A stretch of 64,000 nt of DNA, taken from positions 1,984,001 to 2,048,000 of the forward strand of contig NZ_CP134949.1 of assembly GCF_032116555.1 (NCBI RefSeq). Reading direction: 5' to 3'. The position numbers and the translations under genes were made by a program. The stretch comes from Halobaculum sp. XH14. GTDB lineage: Archaea; Halobacteriota; Halobacteria; Halobacteriales; Haloferacaceae. The notes under the pieces were generated by a model that did not search any database, was not told where the DNA came from, and saw only the letters and a program-made list of their open reading frames with translations. How positions within the stretch are numbered: the stretch's first letter is position 1; each line of letters begins with the position of its first letter. Positions 44,433 through 52,956 of this stretch are shown here, in pieces.

Positions 44433-45662
44433 ATGGACTACGCCACGGTCCCCGACGACCACGAGGAGACGTATGGCAGGGTCCTCTCGTACGCGTTCTC
44501 CCCCGAGCGCGGCCCCGACCCCGACGTGGAGGGTCCGGACCGGCCCGAATCGTTCCACCGGCGCGGCGTGTACGACGTTCCCGACGGCTCGTCCCCGGCG
44601 GAGCACGAGGCGACCGATCTGGCCGCCGTCTGTGGCTACTACGACTTTTCGGGGCGAATTCGCGGCGCCTTTCGCCGGGTGGGCGGGGTGTCCGCCGTCG
44701 CTTCGCCGCCGGAACGTCGGCGGGGCGGCACCGTCCGCGAGATGCTCGGGGAACTGCACGCGGAGTTCAGGTCCGAGGGCATCGACTTCGCCGCGCTCTG
44801 GCCGTTCAAGTACTCCTTCTACCGACGGCTCGGGTACGCGCGGGTGAACGACTACGCCCGGCTGACCCTGCCGCCCGACGAACTCGACGGCGCGGTTCCG
44901 CGACCGGCGGGGGCGTTCGTCCGACTCGCGCCCGACGACTGGGAGCGGCTCGATGCCGTCCACGCTGCCGCAGCCACCGAGCCGCTCGGGCTCGACCGGA
45001 CCGAGGGCTGGTGGAGACGGCGGGTCTTTCGGTCCTGGCGGACCGACCCGTTCGTCTACGGCTGGGAGCGAAACGGGGAGCTCCGCGGCTACGTCGTCTA
45101 CACGGTCGAGGAGGGAGACGACGACGGGAAGACGTTCCTGGCGCAGGAGCTGGTCGGCGTCGACGAACGAGCGCGTCGCCACCTCCTGCGCTTCGCCCGG
45201 AACCACGACTCCCAGGTCGAGCGAATCAGGTTCACGGCGCGGGCCGACACGCGCCTGTTCGATCGCCTTGAGGACCCCGGGTCGGTCGAGACGGAGATCA
45301 AGCCGGGACCGATGTTCAGACTCGTGGACGTCGCGGCGGGCCTGTCCGCGGTCTCGTATCCGGCTCACGTCGCCGGCGAGGCGGTTCTGGACGTGACCGA
45401 CGACCACTGCGACTGGAACGACGACACCTTCCGCCTCTCGCTGGCCGACGGTTCCGCGACCTGCGAGCGGGTGGCCGGCGGAGCCGACGCCGACGTCTCG
45501 CTTGGGGTCGGTGCGCTCTCCAGGCTGGCGGTCGGCTCGCACTCGCTCGACCGACTGGTCGAACTCGACTCGATCGCGGTCGAACCCGGCGGCGAGGACG
45601 CTCGCGTGACGCTCGAGGCGGCGTTCCCCGGGACGGAGCCGTTCCTCCGTGAAGGGTTCTGA
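44433..45662 (+). CDS. Eis-like GNAT acetyltransferase
   Basis: A 409-aa protein of the Eis family (two GNAT-type domains plus a C-terminal SCP2-like domain). AVASPPERRRGGTVREMLGEL is the acetyl-CoA-binding motif A of the first GNAT unit, and FAALWPFKYSFYRRLGYARV is characteristic of Eis members. The C-terminal part (DDTFRLSLADGSATCERV, then SRLAVGSHSLDRL) is the sterol-carrier-like domain. Family members acetylate amines, including aminoglycosides; the native archaeal substrate is unknown. The TATA-like GCTATAC (44404-44410) fits a leaderless start at ATG 44433. Confidence 0.85.
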   Translation: MDYATVPDDHEETYGRVLSYAFSPERGPDPDVEGPDRPESFHRRGVYDVPDGSSPAEHEATDLAAVCGYYDFSGRIRGAFRRVGGVSAVASPPERRRGGTVREMLGELHAEFRSEGIDFAALWPFKYSFYRRLGYARVNDYARLTLPPDELDGAVPRPAGAFVRLAPDDWERLDAVHAAAATEPLGLDRTEGWWRRRVFRSWRTDPFVYGWERNGELRGYVVYTVEEGDDDGKTFLAQELVGVDERARRHLLRFARNHDSQVERIRFTARADTRLFDRLEDPGSVETEIKPGPMFRLVDVAAGLSAVSYPAHVAGEAVLDVTDDHCDWNDDTFRLSLADGSATCERVAGGADADVSLGVGALSRLAVGSHSLDRLVELDSIAVEPGGEDARVTLEAAFPGTEPFLREGF

Positions 45663-45678
45663 AGGGCCCTCGGGTCGG

Positions 45679-46218
45679 TCACTCCCCGCGCCGGGGTTCG
45701 CGGATCAGCGAGTCCTCGTCGACCCAGTAGACGACGTTCGCGTCCGACCAGTCCGCGTGGACGACGGTCGCGGTCGCGCTCCCCGTCGACTCGCCGCCGG
45801 TGTTCGAGTGGCCGGTACAGGACACGACGACGCGCCAGCCGACGCTCGTGTTCGCCGCGCCATCGATCTCACACGCCAGGCTGACGTCGCTGTGCTCGTT
45901 CGTCCACAGCTGGTTGTACGCGTAGCGGTACTCGTGGGTCCTGACGAACTCGCGGGCGGACTCGGCCGTCAACTCCTCGGGACGCTCGGGACGGTCCTTC
46001 GGGCCGGCCGGGAACGCGACGGTTCGGTCGGGCAGCGGGGTGGGCCGGCCGTCAGTGGTCGTCGACGGCTCGTCCGCGGGGGAGCCGTCAGTGACCGACG
46101 TCGGAGTCGGCGTCGGCCGATCAGTCGGCGCCGGTTCACCACCAGGCACGGAGCCGAGGCAGCCGGCGGTCACGAGCAACGTCGCCGCGAGCGCGGCGAG
46201 GAGGGCACGTCGTCGCAT
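45679..46218 (-). CDS. Lipoprotein, hypothetical
   Basis: A 179-aa protein from ATG 46218. MRRRALLAALAATLLVTAGC is a lipoprotein signal peptide ending in a lipobox (VTAGC), so Cys-20 would be lipidated and the protein anchored outside the membrane. The next 55 residues are Pro/Thr/Asp-rich. The C-terminal 110 residues form a compact domain (EELTAESAREFVRTHEYRYA and SVGWRVVVSCTGHSNT) seen in haloarchaeal lipoproteins; the role is not known. A longer in-frame N terminus was rejected because the signal peptide must be near the start. Confidence 0.82.
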   Translation of the reverse strand: MRRRALLAALAATLLVTAGCLGSVPGGEPAPTDRPTPTPTSVTDGSPADEPSTTTDGRPTPLPDRTVAFPAGPKDRPERPEELTAESAREFVRTHEYRYAYNQLWTNEHSDVSLACEIDGAANTSVGWRVVVSCTGHSNTGGESTGSATATVVHADWSDANVVYWVDEDSLIREPRRGE

Positions 46219-46321
46219 CGGACGTCGGGACGACGAGAAGGGAGCGGTAAACGCTTTGTCCCGATCCGTTCGGTCGGCCGTCCCGGATCGTCGGTCCACA
46301 CCGGCGGCACAAACCGGCGGA

Positions 46322-47137
46322 TCACTCGGTCGTCGTGAGGAAGAACGACGTCGCGGTGGCAGCCAGGACCGTGCCGATCGGCGCGGCGACGAGCGCGGCC
46401 AGCAGGACTCCAGAGATCCCGACCGCGTACGCGAGGCCGCTCACGACGGGCGAGCAGACGAGAACCAGCACCGCGTAACCGAGGGTGAACAGCGCGTAGG
46501 GCGCAGAGCCCGCGAGCGAGACGCTCCGCGAGAGCGCGTCGCCGAAGCCGCAGTTCCGGGCGACTGCGACGAACGGCGTCCCGTAGATCGCGTAGAGGAC
46601 GGGGAGCGCGAGCAGGATGCCGACGAGGACGACCGCCGCGGATCCACCCGACGCGAGCGTCACCAGCGCGAGCAACAGCACGCCGAGCACGACGAGCACC
46701 TCGTAGGCGAGAACCGGCACGAAGTGCCGGCTGACCGCGGTCGTGAACGCCGGTGGCTCGCCGTCGGCGATGATCCCGGCCAGCACGCCGAGCAGTCCCG
46801 CACCGAGTACGGCGCGCACGAGCGTTCCGACGAGCAGCGTAGCGATTTCCGGCGCGCCGACGGTCCCGACGGCACCCCCCGTCACGCCCACCGCGGGCGT
46901 CGCGTTCAGGAACGCCCAGAGGTCGGGAACGGGCGAGGGAAGTCCGAGCGTGAACGAGATGACCTGGGTACTCGCCAGGAGGTCGTCGAGCCTGCCGAAG
47001 CCAAGGAGCGTCGAGACGAGCGGGACGAGGACGAGAAAGGGCGCTTCCGCGACGGCGTCGACGCCGCGTGAGAGGTGGTGAGGGAAGTCGTCACGGTCCT
47101 CGTCGGGGGCAGTCGCGGTACCGGTGGAGGGCGACAT
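46322..47137 (-). CDS. Polytopic membrane protein, hypothetical
   Basis: A 271-aa protein from ATG 47137 with six or so hydrophobic segments and a short polar acidic N terminus (MSPSTGTATAPDEDRDDF). FGDALSRSVSLAGSAPYALFTL and TPFVAVARNCGFGDA recall the haloarchaeal DUF7544-like membrane family, but this is a weak resemblance. No catalytic motif seen. It is preceded by about 64 nt and the DICT/HTH pair on the same strand. Confidence 0.7.
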   Translation of the reverse strand: MSPSTGTATAPDEDRDDFPHHLSRGVDAVAEAPFLVLVPLVSTLLGFGRLDDLLASTQVISFTLGLPSPVPDLWAFLNATPAVGVTGGAVGTVGAPEIATLLVGTLVRAVLGAGLLGVLAGIIADGEPPAFTTAVSRHFVPVLAYEVLVVLGVLLLALVTLASGGSAAVVLVGILLALPVLYAIYGTPFVAVARNCGFGDALSRSVSLAGSAPYALFTLGYAVLVLVCSPVVSGLAYAVGISGVLLAALVAAPIGTVLAATATSFFLTTTE

Positions 47138-47201
47138 GAACGACCCCACACCGAGGGGCCCCGTAAGTATCACGGAGTGGCGAGGTCGCCGGATCCGATC
47201 C

Positions 47202-47942
47202 CTACGCTAGCGTTCGAACGGCACGGTCGACGATGGCTCGTTCGAAGGTCCAGAACCCGGAGAACGTTCCCGCCTCGCGCTCCTCGGCGACGAGCGCGAA
47301 CGACCACTCGTCCTCGTCGGTATCGTCCTCGTCGGTATCGTCCTCGCTGGCATCGAACAACAGGAACCAGTATCGGCCGATCTGCTCCGCCGGTTCGGTG
47401 TGGAACGTAGCGGGCCACACCGGGAGGTCGTCGGTCGGCGCGTCGGGGACCGCGTACACGTGGACGTCGAGGTCGGTCTCGTCGGCCAGGCGGCGATACG
47501 TCGGCTCCTGTTCCCGGAACGCCACGACGGACTGGAAGCCGACCCGAAGCGTTCCGCGACCGCGCCGGTAGGCCTGTCCCTCGAGTTCCCGGGAGGCCGC
47601 CAGCAGCTGTCGCCTGTTCAGCGAGCCGAACACGGTGTCGTCGAGGAGTTCGAACAGGCTCCGGTACTCGGGCGGGAGCAGGTCGAGGTCCCAGGGCGCG
47701 CGGATCGGCGGGGAGAGGAAGCCGTCGAGTCGCTCGCGCCCGATGGCACACCGGAACCGATCCCCGTCGCGGAGAACGACGAACTCTTCGTCGATCACCT
47801 CCGGCAACGGCCGTCGCTCCACGGTGACGTTTCGCGTTTCGAACTGCCCGAGCAGCGCCGAGTCCACGGCCCCGTAGACGGTCAGCGACGGCCTGCGCTC
47901 CTCGGCCTCGGACAACAGGTCGCCGAGCGTCGGGTCGCTCAT
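47202..47942 (-). CDS. DICT sensory-domain protein
   Basis: A 246-aa protein from ATG 47942 beginning MSDPTLGDLLSEAEERRPSL. The first part (TVYGAVDSALLGQFETRNVT, then DEEFVVLRDGDRFRCAIG) and the later region (LRVGFQSVVAFREQEPTYRR, then FHTEPAEQIGRYWFLLFDA) fit the haloarchaeal DICT domain, a sensory domain in two-component and c-di-GMP-like signalling. The internal DTDEDDTDEDE run is a low-complexity acidic insertion. It lies 46 nt downstream of a HTH gene on the same strand, so the pair may form a sensor/regulator unit. Confidence 0.78.
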   Translation of the reverse strand: MSDPTLGDLLSEAEERRPSLTVYGAVDSALLGQFETRNVTVERRPLPEVIDEEFVVLRDGDRFRCAIGRERLDGFLSPPIRAPWDLDLLPPEYRSLFELLDDTVFGSLNRRQLLAASRELEGQAYRRGRGTLRVGFQSVVAFREQEPTYRRLADETDLDVHVYAVPDAPTDDLPVWPATFHTEPAEQIGRYWFLLFDASEDDTDEDDTDEDEWSFALVAEEREAGTFSGFWTFERAIVDRAVRTLA

Positions 47943-47988
47943 CTCCCGCCACCGATCGGGCACGGTTCGGTCGCCCGCCGTCCGCCCG

Positions 47989-48405
47989 TCATCCCGACCG
48001 GACCGACTCGAGGAACGATTCGTACTCCACGGCCGCCCGGATGATCTCCCGAACCGGGGCGGCGACCGGGACGAGTCGTACGTCGTCCGCGTCCGCGTCG
48101 TGGACGACGAGCCCCGCGTCCTCAAGCATCGGGATGTGCCCGTGATGGAGTCGGATGCTGACGTCCTCGTGTTCGGCAGGTCCGACGGGAGCGCCGGAAC
48201 TCGTCGCCCGCCAGCCGCTCAACACGTCGGCGAGTTCCCCGGTCGAGACGGTCCCGCCGTGCAGGAGGTACCACAGCGTTCGCCGCCTGGTCTCGTCGCT
48301 CAGGGCCCTGTAGAGGTCGTCGGCCGCCGGCGACGCGACGGGGCCGTTCGGCTCAGCCGGGTCGTTCTCGCTCCGGTGCTCCGGTGGGGTATCGTCCCGG
48401 TTCAT
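47989..48405 (-). CDS. DUF7344-type winged-helix regulator
   Basis: A 138-aa regulator. ADDLYRALSDETRRRTLWYL is the ArsR-like helix 1-2 signature, GGTVSTGELADVLSGW the next, and IRLHHGHIPMLEDAGLVVHD the wing region, typical of the haloarchaeal DUF7344 winged helix. The last 35 residues may form a dimerising helix. It lies directly upstream of the DICT gene and probably shares its promoter. Confidence 0.82.
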   Translation of the reverse strand: MNRDDTPPEHRSENDPAEPNGPVASPAADDLYRALSDETRRRTLWYLLHGGTVSTGELADVLSGWRATSSGAPVGPAEHEDVSIRLHHGHIPMLEDAGLVVHDADADDVRLVPVAAPVREIIRAAVEYESFLESVRSG

Positions 48406-48849
48406 CGGTGATCCGGCCCGTCCGATGGTGAACGGACGGGAGCGAGTTCAATAGTGGTTCCGACCGATTAGTCATCTGATATGCGGGCTGCCGGACGTCG
48501 ATCGATAGGTAGGACGATGGGAGACCGGTCCGTCTTCTCGCTCGCTGTCCCGGTCCGTGCGAGGGTCTGTGGCCGTGCTCGCCACCGAACAGGGCCGGGT
48601 TTCCGCGGGTGACGTGCGCGCCGCAGTTCCGGCCTCGGACGCGGTGTGCGCGGCCCCCGGCCGGACGGTGCTCCCGCGGACTACCCCGTTTCGGCCAAGG
48701 ATGATCGCGTGACTGCTTCGGGGGTATGAACAACGCACCCGAGATTAGCCGCAGACTCTGCGTCTCGGTTCCGTTAGAACGCGGAAATTGGGTGGCTGGG
48801 GAGCCGACGGCCCCAATTCCTCCCGACCGGAGACCAGTCGGGACGGATA
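48406..48849. other. 444-nt gap without a supported gene
   Basis: Between the DUF7344 gene and tRNA-Ile. Open frames here translate to serine/arginine-rich sequence unlike haloarchaeal proteins. The part near the tRNA holds short inverted repeats (listed separately); no TATA box or RNA gene is convincing elsewhere. Confidence 0.6.
48786..48843. repeat. Two inverted repeats just downstream of tRNA-Ile
   Basis: AATTGGG (48786-48792) pairs with CCCAATT (48812-48818), enclosing GGCT-GGGG-AGCC (48795-48806). TCCCGAC (48821-48827) pairs with GTCGGGA (48837-48843). The second ends 7 nt from the tRNA 3' end, so it could act in 3' processing or termination. The inner 14-mer GGCTGGGGAGCCGA recurs at 62493-62506. 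Confidence 0.55.
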
Positions 48850-48923
48850 TGGGCCAACACGGATTTGAACCGTGGACCTCCCGGTTATCAGCCGAGCGCT
48901 CAACCTGACTGAGCTATTGGCCC
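48850..48923 (-). tRNA. tRNA-Ile (anticodon GAU)
   Basis: Read on the minus strand it folds into a cloverleaf: acceptor GGGCCAA with TTGGCCC, D arm AGCTCAGTCAGGTTGAGCGCTC, anticodon loop CTGATAA with anticodon GAT, T arm ACGGTTCAAATCCGTGT, and discriminator A at 48850. No intron is present and CCA is not encoded. A TATA-like CTTAAA (complement of 48958-48963) lies about 37 nt before the mature 5' end, consistent with a short 5' leader removed by RNase P. Confidence 0.95.
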
Positions 48924-48999
48924 AGGTGAGCGCATTCAACGATTGCCGGGGGACTCGTTTAAGCGTTTCCGTTCGGCAACGGCCTCACGTCATGCGTTC

Positions 49000-49629
49000 T
49001 CATCCCTTCTCGACCGAGTAGTCGTCGGGGTCGACGTCGACCACGTCTTCGCCCGATTCGTCGCGTTCGCTGCCGGCCGAACCGGCCACGTCGCCGGCCC
49101 CGCCGCGGCCGCTGCCCGGACCGGAACTCCCGCCGCCGGGGCCGTCCGATCCACCACCGGTACCACCGACGCCGCCGACTCCGCCACCCGACCCGGCGTC
49201 CCCGGGGAAGCCGCTCGTCCAGACGGCGCCGGTGGCGAAGCCGTCGGTCCGGCTGTCGATGTACGGCGTGAGCACGTAGCGGTCGAGCAGTTCCCGGATC
49301 GGATATCGCGTCGGCGGCACCGCGAGCAGGAAGCCGATGGCGTCGGTGACGAGCCCAGGCGTGAGCAGGAACGCGCCGGCCGCGATGAGCAGCGCGCCGT
49401 CGAGCAGTTCCGTCGTCGGGAGCTGTCCGCTCGCCAGCTTGCGTTGCAGGCTGCGAACGGTGTGTCTCCCCTCGGCCCGCACGAGGAGCATCCCGAACAG
49501 CCCGGTCAGCACCACCAGCGCCACCGTCGCCACCGGGCCGATTTCGCCGGCGACGACGACGAGGAACGCGGCGTCCGCGAGCGGGATGAGCAGCAACAGC
49601 GCGATGACGTAGCGGGCGCGGATGCGCAT
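49000..49629 (-). CDS. FxsA-family membrane protein
   Basis: A 209-aa protein from ATG 49629. The N-terminal half has three or four hydrophobic segments with the FxsA pattern (YVIALLLLIPLADAAFLVVV, GLFGMLLVRAEGRHTVRSL, LLDGALLIAAGAFLLTPGLV and TDAIGFLLAVPPTRYPIREL). The C-terminal third is a Gly/Ser-rich stretch followed by an acidic tail, likely disordered in the cytoplasm. FxsA proteins were first linked to phage exclusion in E. coli; the archaeal role is not known. Much longer in-frame open sequence upstream is a shadow of other genes. Confidence 0.88.
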   Translation of the reverse strand: MRIRARYVIALLLLIPLADAAFLVVVAGEIGPVATVALVVLTGLFGMLLVRAEGRHTVRSLQRKLASGQLPTTELLDGALLIAAGAFLLTPGLVTDAIGFLLAVPPTRYPIRELLDRYVLTPYIDSRTDGFATGAVWTSGFPGDAGSGGGVGGVGGTGGGSDGPGGGSSGPGSGRGGAGDVAGSAGSERDESGEDVVDVDPDDYSVEKG

Positions 49630-49700
49630 ACCGGGCGTTTCCGAGGACCGCCTATATCCCTTGCGGGTAGGGCGACCGAAACGCCGGATCGACGGAACGT

Positions 49701-49708
49701 GTTTTATC
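49701..49708 (+). promoter_or_regulatory. TATA box of the SDR gene
   Basis: TTTTATCA, about 27 nt before ATG 49732. Confidence 0.6.
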
Positions 49709-49731
49709 ACTGCGGCCGTGGTGGCGGTCGT

Positions 49732-50436
49732 ATGACCGAGACGAAAGTCGCGATCGTGACGGCGGCGGGAAGCGGGATCGGCGAAGCCTGCGCCCGGCAA
49801 CTGGCCGAGGACGGGTACACGCCGGTCCTGCTGTCCCGGTCGGGCAGCGCCGTCGAAGTCGCCGGGGACCTCGGCGGGGACGGGTTCGAAGGCTCGGTGA
49901 CCGACCCCGACGACCTGGCGGCGCTCGTCGAGACGACCGCCGAACGCTACGGGCGCATCGACGCGGTGGTGAACAACACGGGCCACCCGGCGACCGGCGA
50001 CCTCCTCGAAATCTCCGACGAGGAGTGGCACGAGGGGCTGGACCTCGTCCTGTTGAACGCCGTCCGGATGGCCCGGCTCGTCACGCCCGTCATGGAGGAG
50101 CAGGGTCACGGCTCGATCGTGAACGTCTCGACGTTCTCGGCGTTCGAACCGTCGAGTTCGTTCCCCGTCTCGTCGGTGCTCCGGGCCGGGCTCGGGAGCT
50201 TCACCAAACTCTACGCGGACCAGTACGCGGCCGAGGGGATCCGGATGAACACGGTTCAGCCCGGGTTCGCCGATAGTTATGAGGTGGACGCGGAGACGAG
50301 AGCGGAGATCCCGATGGGCCGACCGGCACGGACCGGAGAGATCGCGGACGCCGTGGCGTACCTGCTCTCGCCGGCGTCGAGCTACGTCACCGGCCAGAAC
50401 CTCCGGGTCGACGGCGGGCTCACGGAGTCCGTGTAG
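49732..50436 (+). CDS. SDR-family protein with substituted catalytic residues
   Basis: A 234-aa Rossmann-fold short-chain dehydrogenase/reductase homologue. The cofactor motif VAIVTAAGSGIGEACARQL is complete and VVNNTGHPATGD matches the NNAG motif. At the active site, where YxxxK is expected, the sequence is SSVLRAGL: Tyr becomes Ser and Lys becomes Arg. The preceding Ser (NVSTFSAF) is kept, and GQNLRVDGGLTESV is a normal C terminus. It may bind NAD(P) without classical hydride-transfer chemistry, or belong to the divergent SDR group with SxxxR. Confidence 0.82.
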   Translation: MTETKVAIVTAAGSGIGEACARQLAEDGYTPVLLSRSGSAVEVAGDLGGDGFEGSVTDPDDLAALVETTAERYGRIDAVVNNTGHPATGDLLEISDEEWHEGLDLVLLNAVRMARLVTPVMEEQGHGSIVNVSTFSAFEPSSSFPVSSVLRAGLGSFTKLYADQYAAEGIRMNTVQPGFADSYEVDAETRAEIPMGRPARTGEIADAVAYLLSPASSYVTGQNLRVDGGLTESV

Positions 50437-50490
50437 TCGACCGGGGCGCGCAAACGCCGACTTTACCCGCTCGCGCCGCCGAGTCGACGT

Positions 50491-52065
50491 ATGACCGACG
50501 AGAGCCGCGTCGAGTGGCGCGAGTGGGGTGCCGACGCGTTCGACGCCGCCGCGCGGCGGGGGACGCCGGTGCTGCTCTGGCTCACGGCGACGTGGTGTGA
50601 CGACTGCCACGAGATGGCCGTCGAGACGTTCGGGGACCCGCGGGTCGCGGCCAACGTCAACGACGGCTTCGTCCCCGTCCGCGTCGACGTCGACCGGCAC
50701 CCGCGGGTCCGCGAGCGCTACAACATGGGCGGATTCCCCTCGACCGTGTTCACGACGCCCTCCGGGGAACTCCTGACCGGCGCGACGTATCTCGGCCCGA
50801 CGGGGCTCAGACAGGCGCTCGACGGCGTCCGGGAGACGTGGGACGCGAAGGGCGAGTCCGCGGGCCGAATCCCGCGCGCGCTCGCCGACGACCCCACCCC
50901 GGTCGGCCCGGTGGACGAGCGAATCGAGGAGCACCTCGCCGGACAGCTCGAGGCCCAGTGGGACGCGGAGTTCGCCGGCTGGGGGACGGACGCGAAGTTC
51001 CCCCTCCCCCGGACCGTCGAGTTCGCGCTGAAGCGCGACCAGTTTCGGGCGACCCGGACGCTCGACGCGGTCGAGCGGAACCTGCGCGACGAGGACGGCG
51101 GCCTCTTCCGCTACGCGGGTGCCCGCGACTGGAGCGACCCTCACCGGGAGAAACTGCTCACCACCAACGCCGCGCTCCTGCGCGCGTACGCCAACGGCTA
51201 CCTCTACACCGGCGAGGAGTCGTACCGCGACGTCGCGGACGGCGTCGCCGCGTTCCTCCGCGACCGCCTCTGGTCCGGCTTCGCGTTCGGCGGCAGCGTC
51301 GACCCGACGGGGGACCGACGGGACCTCACCGCCTACGCCGACGGCAACGCGCTCGCCGCGGACGCGCTCTTGACCCTGTTCGCCTACACTGACGACGACG
51401 ACGCCCGCGAGTCGGCCGAGGGCGCGCTCGAGTACCTCCGGTCGGACCTCGTGGACGAAGACGGCCGCATCGTCCACTTCGTCGACGGGGACGAGACGGG
51501 CGAGCGGGACTTGCTGGCGGACGCCGCCGCCGTCGCCGGCGCGTTCGCCACGTCGGCACAGGTGCTCGGCGACGGCGCGGACCTCGCCCGCCGGGTCGCG
51601 GACCGCGCGCTCGACGTGCTCGGCGACGGCTCGGCGTTCCTCGATGGTCCCGAAACCGGTCCGGGACTGCTCGACAGGCCGCTCCGACCCATCGACGACA
51701 CGGTGGCGCTCGCGAACGCCCTCTGTGACCTGGCGGCGCTCACGGGCGAGGACGACTACCGGGAGCGGGCCCGCGAGGCCGTCGGCGCGTTCGCCGGCGC
51801 CGCCGACCGGATGGGCCCGCAGGTCGCGGGCTACGGGGGCGTCGCCGCCCGGCTGACCCGTGACCCGCTCGTCGTCGCCGTGGGGGACTCCCCCGGGTCG
51901 GACCTCCATCGCGCGGCGCTTCGCGTCGCTGACCACGAGAAAGTCGTCGTTCCCGACGCGGACGACGCCCCGGAGGGGACCGCGCACCTCCGCGGCCGTG
52001 ACCGCCAGCCGGCGGAAACCCCGGCGGAGCTGATGCGGCGCGTCGCGGCGACCGCGGAGGAATAA
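50491..52065 (+). CDS. DUF255 thioredoxin/epimerase-fold protein
   Basis: A 524-aa protein of the DUF255 (YyaL/spermatogenesis-associated 20) family. The N-terminal thioredoxin domain has LLWLTATWCDDCHEMAVETF with a redox CxxC, and NMGGFPSTVFTTPSGELL with the cis-Pro. From about residue 150 an (alpha/alpha)6-barrel follows, like N-acylglucosamine 2-epimerases: FRYAGARDWSDPHREKLL, NALAADALLTLFAY and DDTVALANALCDLAAL. It is shorter than the bacterial 650-700 aa members. No function is established. Single gene. Confidence 0.85.
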   Translation: MTDESRVEWREWGADAFDAAARRGTPVLLWLTATWCDDCHEMAVETFGDPRVAANVNDGFVPVRVDVDRHPRVRERYNMGGFPSTVFTTPSGELLTGATYLGPTGLRQALDGVRETWDAKGESAGRIPRALADDPTPVGPVDERIEEHLAGQLEAQWDAEFAGWGTDAKFPLPRTVEFALKRDQFRATRTLDAVERNLRDEDGGLFRYAGARDWSDPHREKLLTTNAALLRAYANGYLYTGEESYRDVADGVAAFLRDRLWSGFAFGGSVDPTGDRRDLTAYADGNALAADALLTLFAYTDDDDARESAEGALEYLRSDLVDEDGRIVHFVDGDETGERDLLADAAAVAGAFATSAQVLGDGADLARRVADRALDVLGDGSAFLDGPETGPGLLDRPLRPIDDTVALANALCDLAALTGEDDYRERAREAVGAFAGAADRMGPQVAGYGGVAARLTRDPLVVAVGDSPGSDLHRAALRVADHEKVVVPDADDAPEGTAHLRGRDRQPAETPAELMRRVAATAEE

Positions 52066-52107
52066 ACTGTCGACGCGTTTTTGGTAGGGGGACACTAGCG
52101 ATGCCGC

Positions 52108-52911
52108 ATGGCCGATCTCCGCGACCTCGGGCTCTCCGAGTACGAGGCCCGCGCCTACCGCGCGCTGCTCGACGCCGGGCCCGCAACTGCAAAGGAGTTG
52201 TCAGATTCGAGCGGCGTGCCCATGGGTCGGGTCTACGACGTGCTCAACAGCCTGGAGCGCCACCGGCTCGCCCGGAGTCAGGCGGCGAGCCGTCCCAAGA
52301 AGTACGTCGCGGTCGAACCCGACGCGGCGCTGGACCGCCTGCTCGAGGAGAAGAGGCGGGAACTCGACGAGACCGCCCAGCAGTACGAGCGCGTCGTCGA
52401 GGAGCTCTCGACGGAACTGGAGGCGGGCGAGCCGCCCGACGAGCAGTTCTGGACCGCGGCCGTCGGCGCGGCCGAGACCGGTGACCTGCTGCTCGAACGC
52501 ATCTCCGCGGCCGACGACCGCGTCGCCATGATCGCCTCGGCACCCGCGTCGGGGCTCGATCTGGGGGAGATCGGCGAGTCGGTGATGGAGGAACTGGAGG
52601 CGGCCCTGGAGCGCGGCGTCGACGTGTCGCTGCTGATGGAACGGGCGCTCCCCCCGCGGCTCCCGGAGAGCGTCGGCCGGCAGTACGCCGACCGGCTGGC
52701 GGAACACCCGAACTTCGACGTGCGGACCGCCGAGGGCGTCCGCGGCACGTTCACCCTCGTCGACGACGCGGAGGTGTGTCTGGAGGTTCCCAGTCCCGTC
52801 GACCCTGAGACGTCGTTCGCGATGATCGACCTCAAGGACCCCGAGTTCGCGGGCGACGCCCGCGAGCGGTTCCAGTCCCGCTGGTCCGAGGCGGAGCCGC
52901 TCCAGTTCTGA
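52108..52911 (+). CDS. TrmB-family transcriptional regulator
   Basis: A 267-aa regulator. LGLSEYEARAYRALLDAGPA and LSDSSGVPMGRVYDVLNSLE form the TrmB winged helix, followed by a coiled coil (LEEKRRELDETAQQYERVVE) and a C-terminal PLD-like effector domain (RISAADDRVAMIASAPASG, then DVSLLMERALPP). TrmB proteins of haloarchaea control sugar and metabolic genes on ligand binding. The long region after the coiled coil has normal length. The operator and ligand are not apparent. Confidence 0.9.
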   Translation: MADLRDLGLSEYEARAYRALLDAGPATAKELSDSSGVPMGRVYDVLNSLERHRLARSQAASRPKKYVAVEPDAALDRLLEEKRRELDETAQQYERVVEELSTELEAGEPPDEQFWTAAVGAAETGDLLLERISAADDRVAMIASAPASGLDLGEIGESVMEELEAALERGVDVSLLMERALPPRLPESVGRQYADRLAEHPNFDVRTAEGVRGTFTLVDDAEVCLEVPSPVDPETSFAMIDLKDPEFAGDARERFQSRWSEAEPLQF

Positions 52912-52956
52912 TCCGGTGAAAATCGCGTTATCGTCGTCTCAGGCGATATCGTCGTC

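Noticed and set aside
48472-48738. Possible small gene in the gap before tRNA-Ile
   Set aside because: Serine/arginine-rich translation with few acidic residues, no TATA box and no recognisable motif.
48726-48908. Short plus-strand frame near 48.8 kb
   Set aside because: It overlaps the tRNA gene on the opposite strand and includes its anticodon arm.
48850-48923. tRNA-Ile as an integration site of a mobile element
   Set aside because: No second copy of the tRNA 3' end and no integrase or other element-like genes within the window.
51326-51559. Minus-strand frames inside the DUF255 gene
   Set aside because: Arginine-rich shadows of a well-supported plus-strand gene.
49630-52095. Extension of the FxsA frame to more than 1000 codons
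   Set aside because: The extra part is antisense to the SDR and DUF255 genes and has shadow composition; the FxsA domain starts at ATG 49629.
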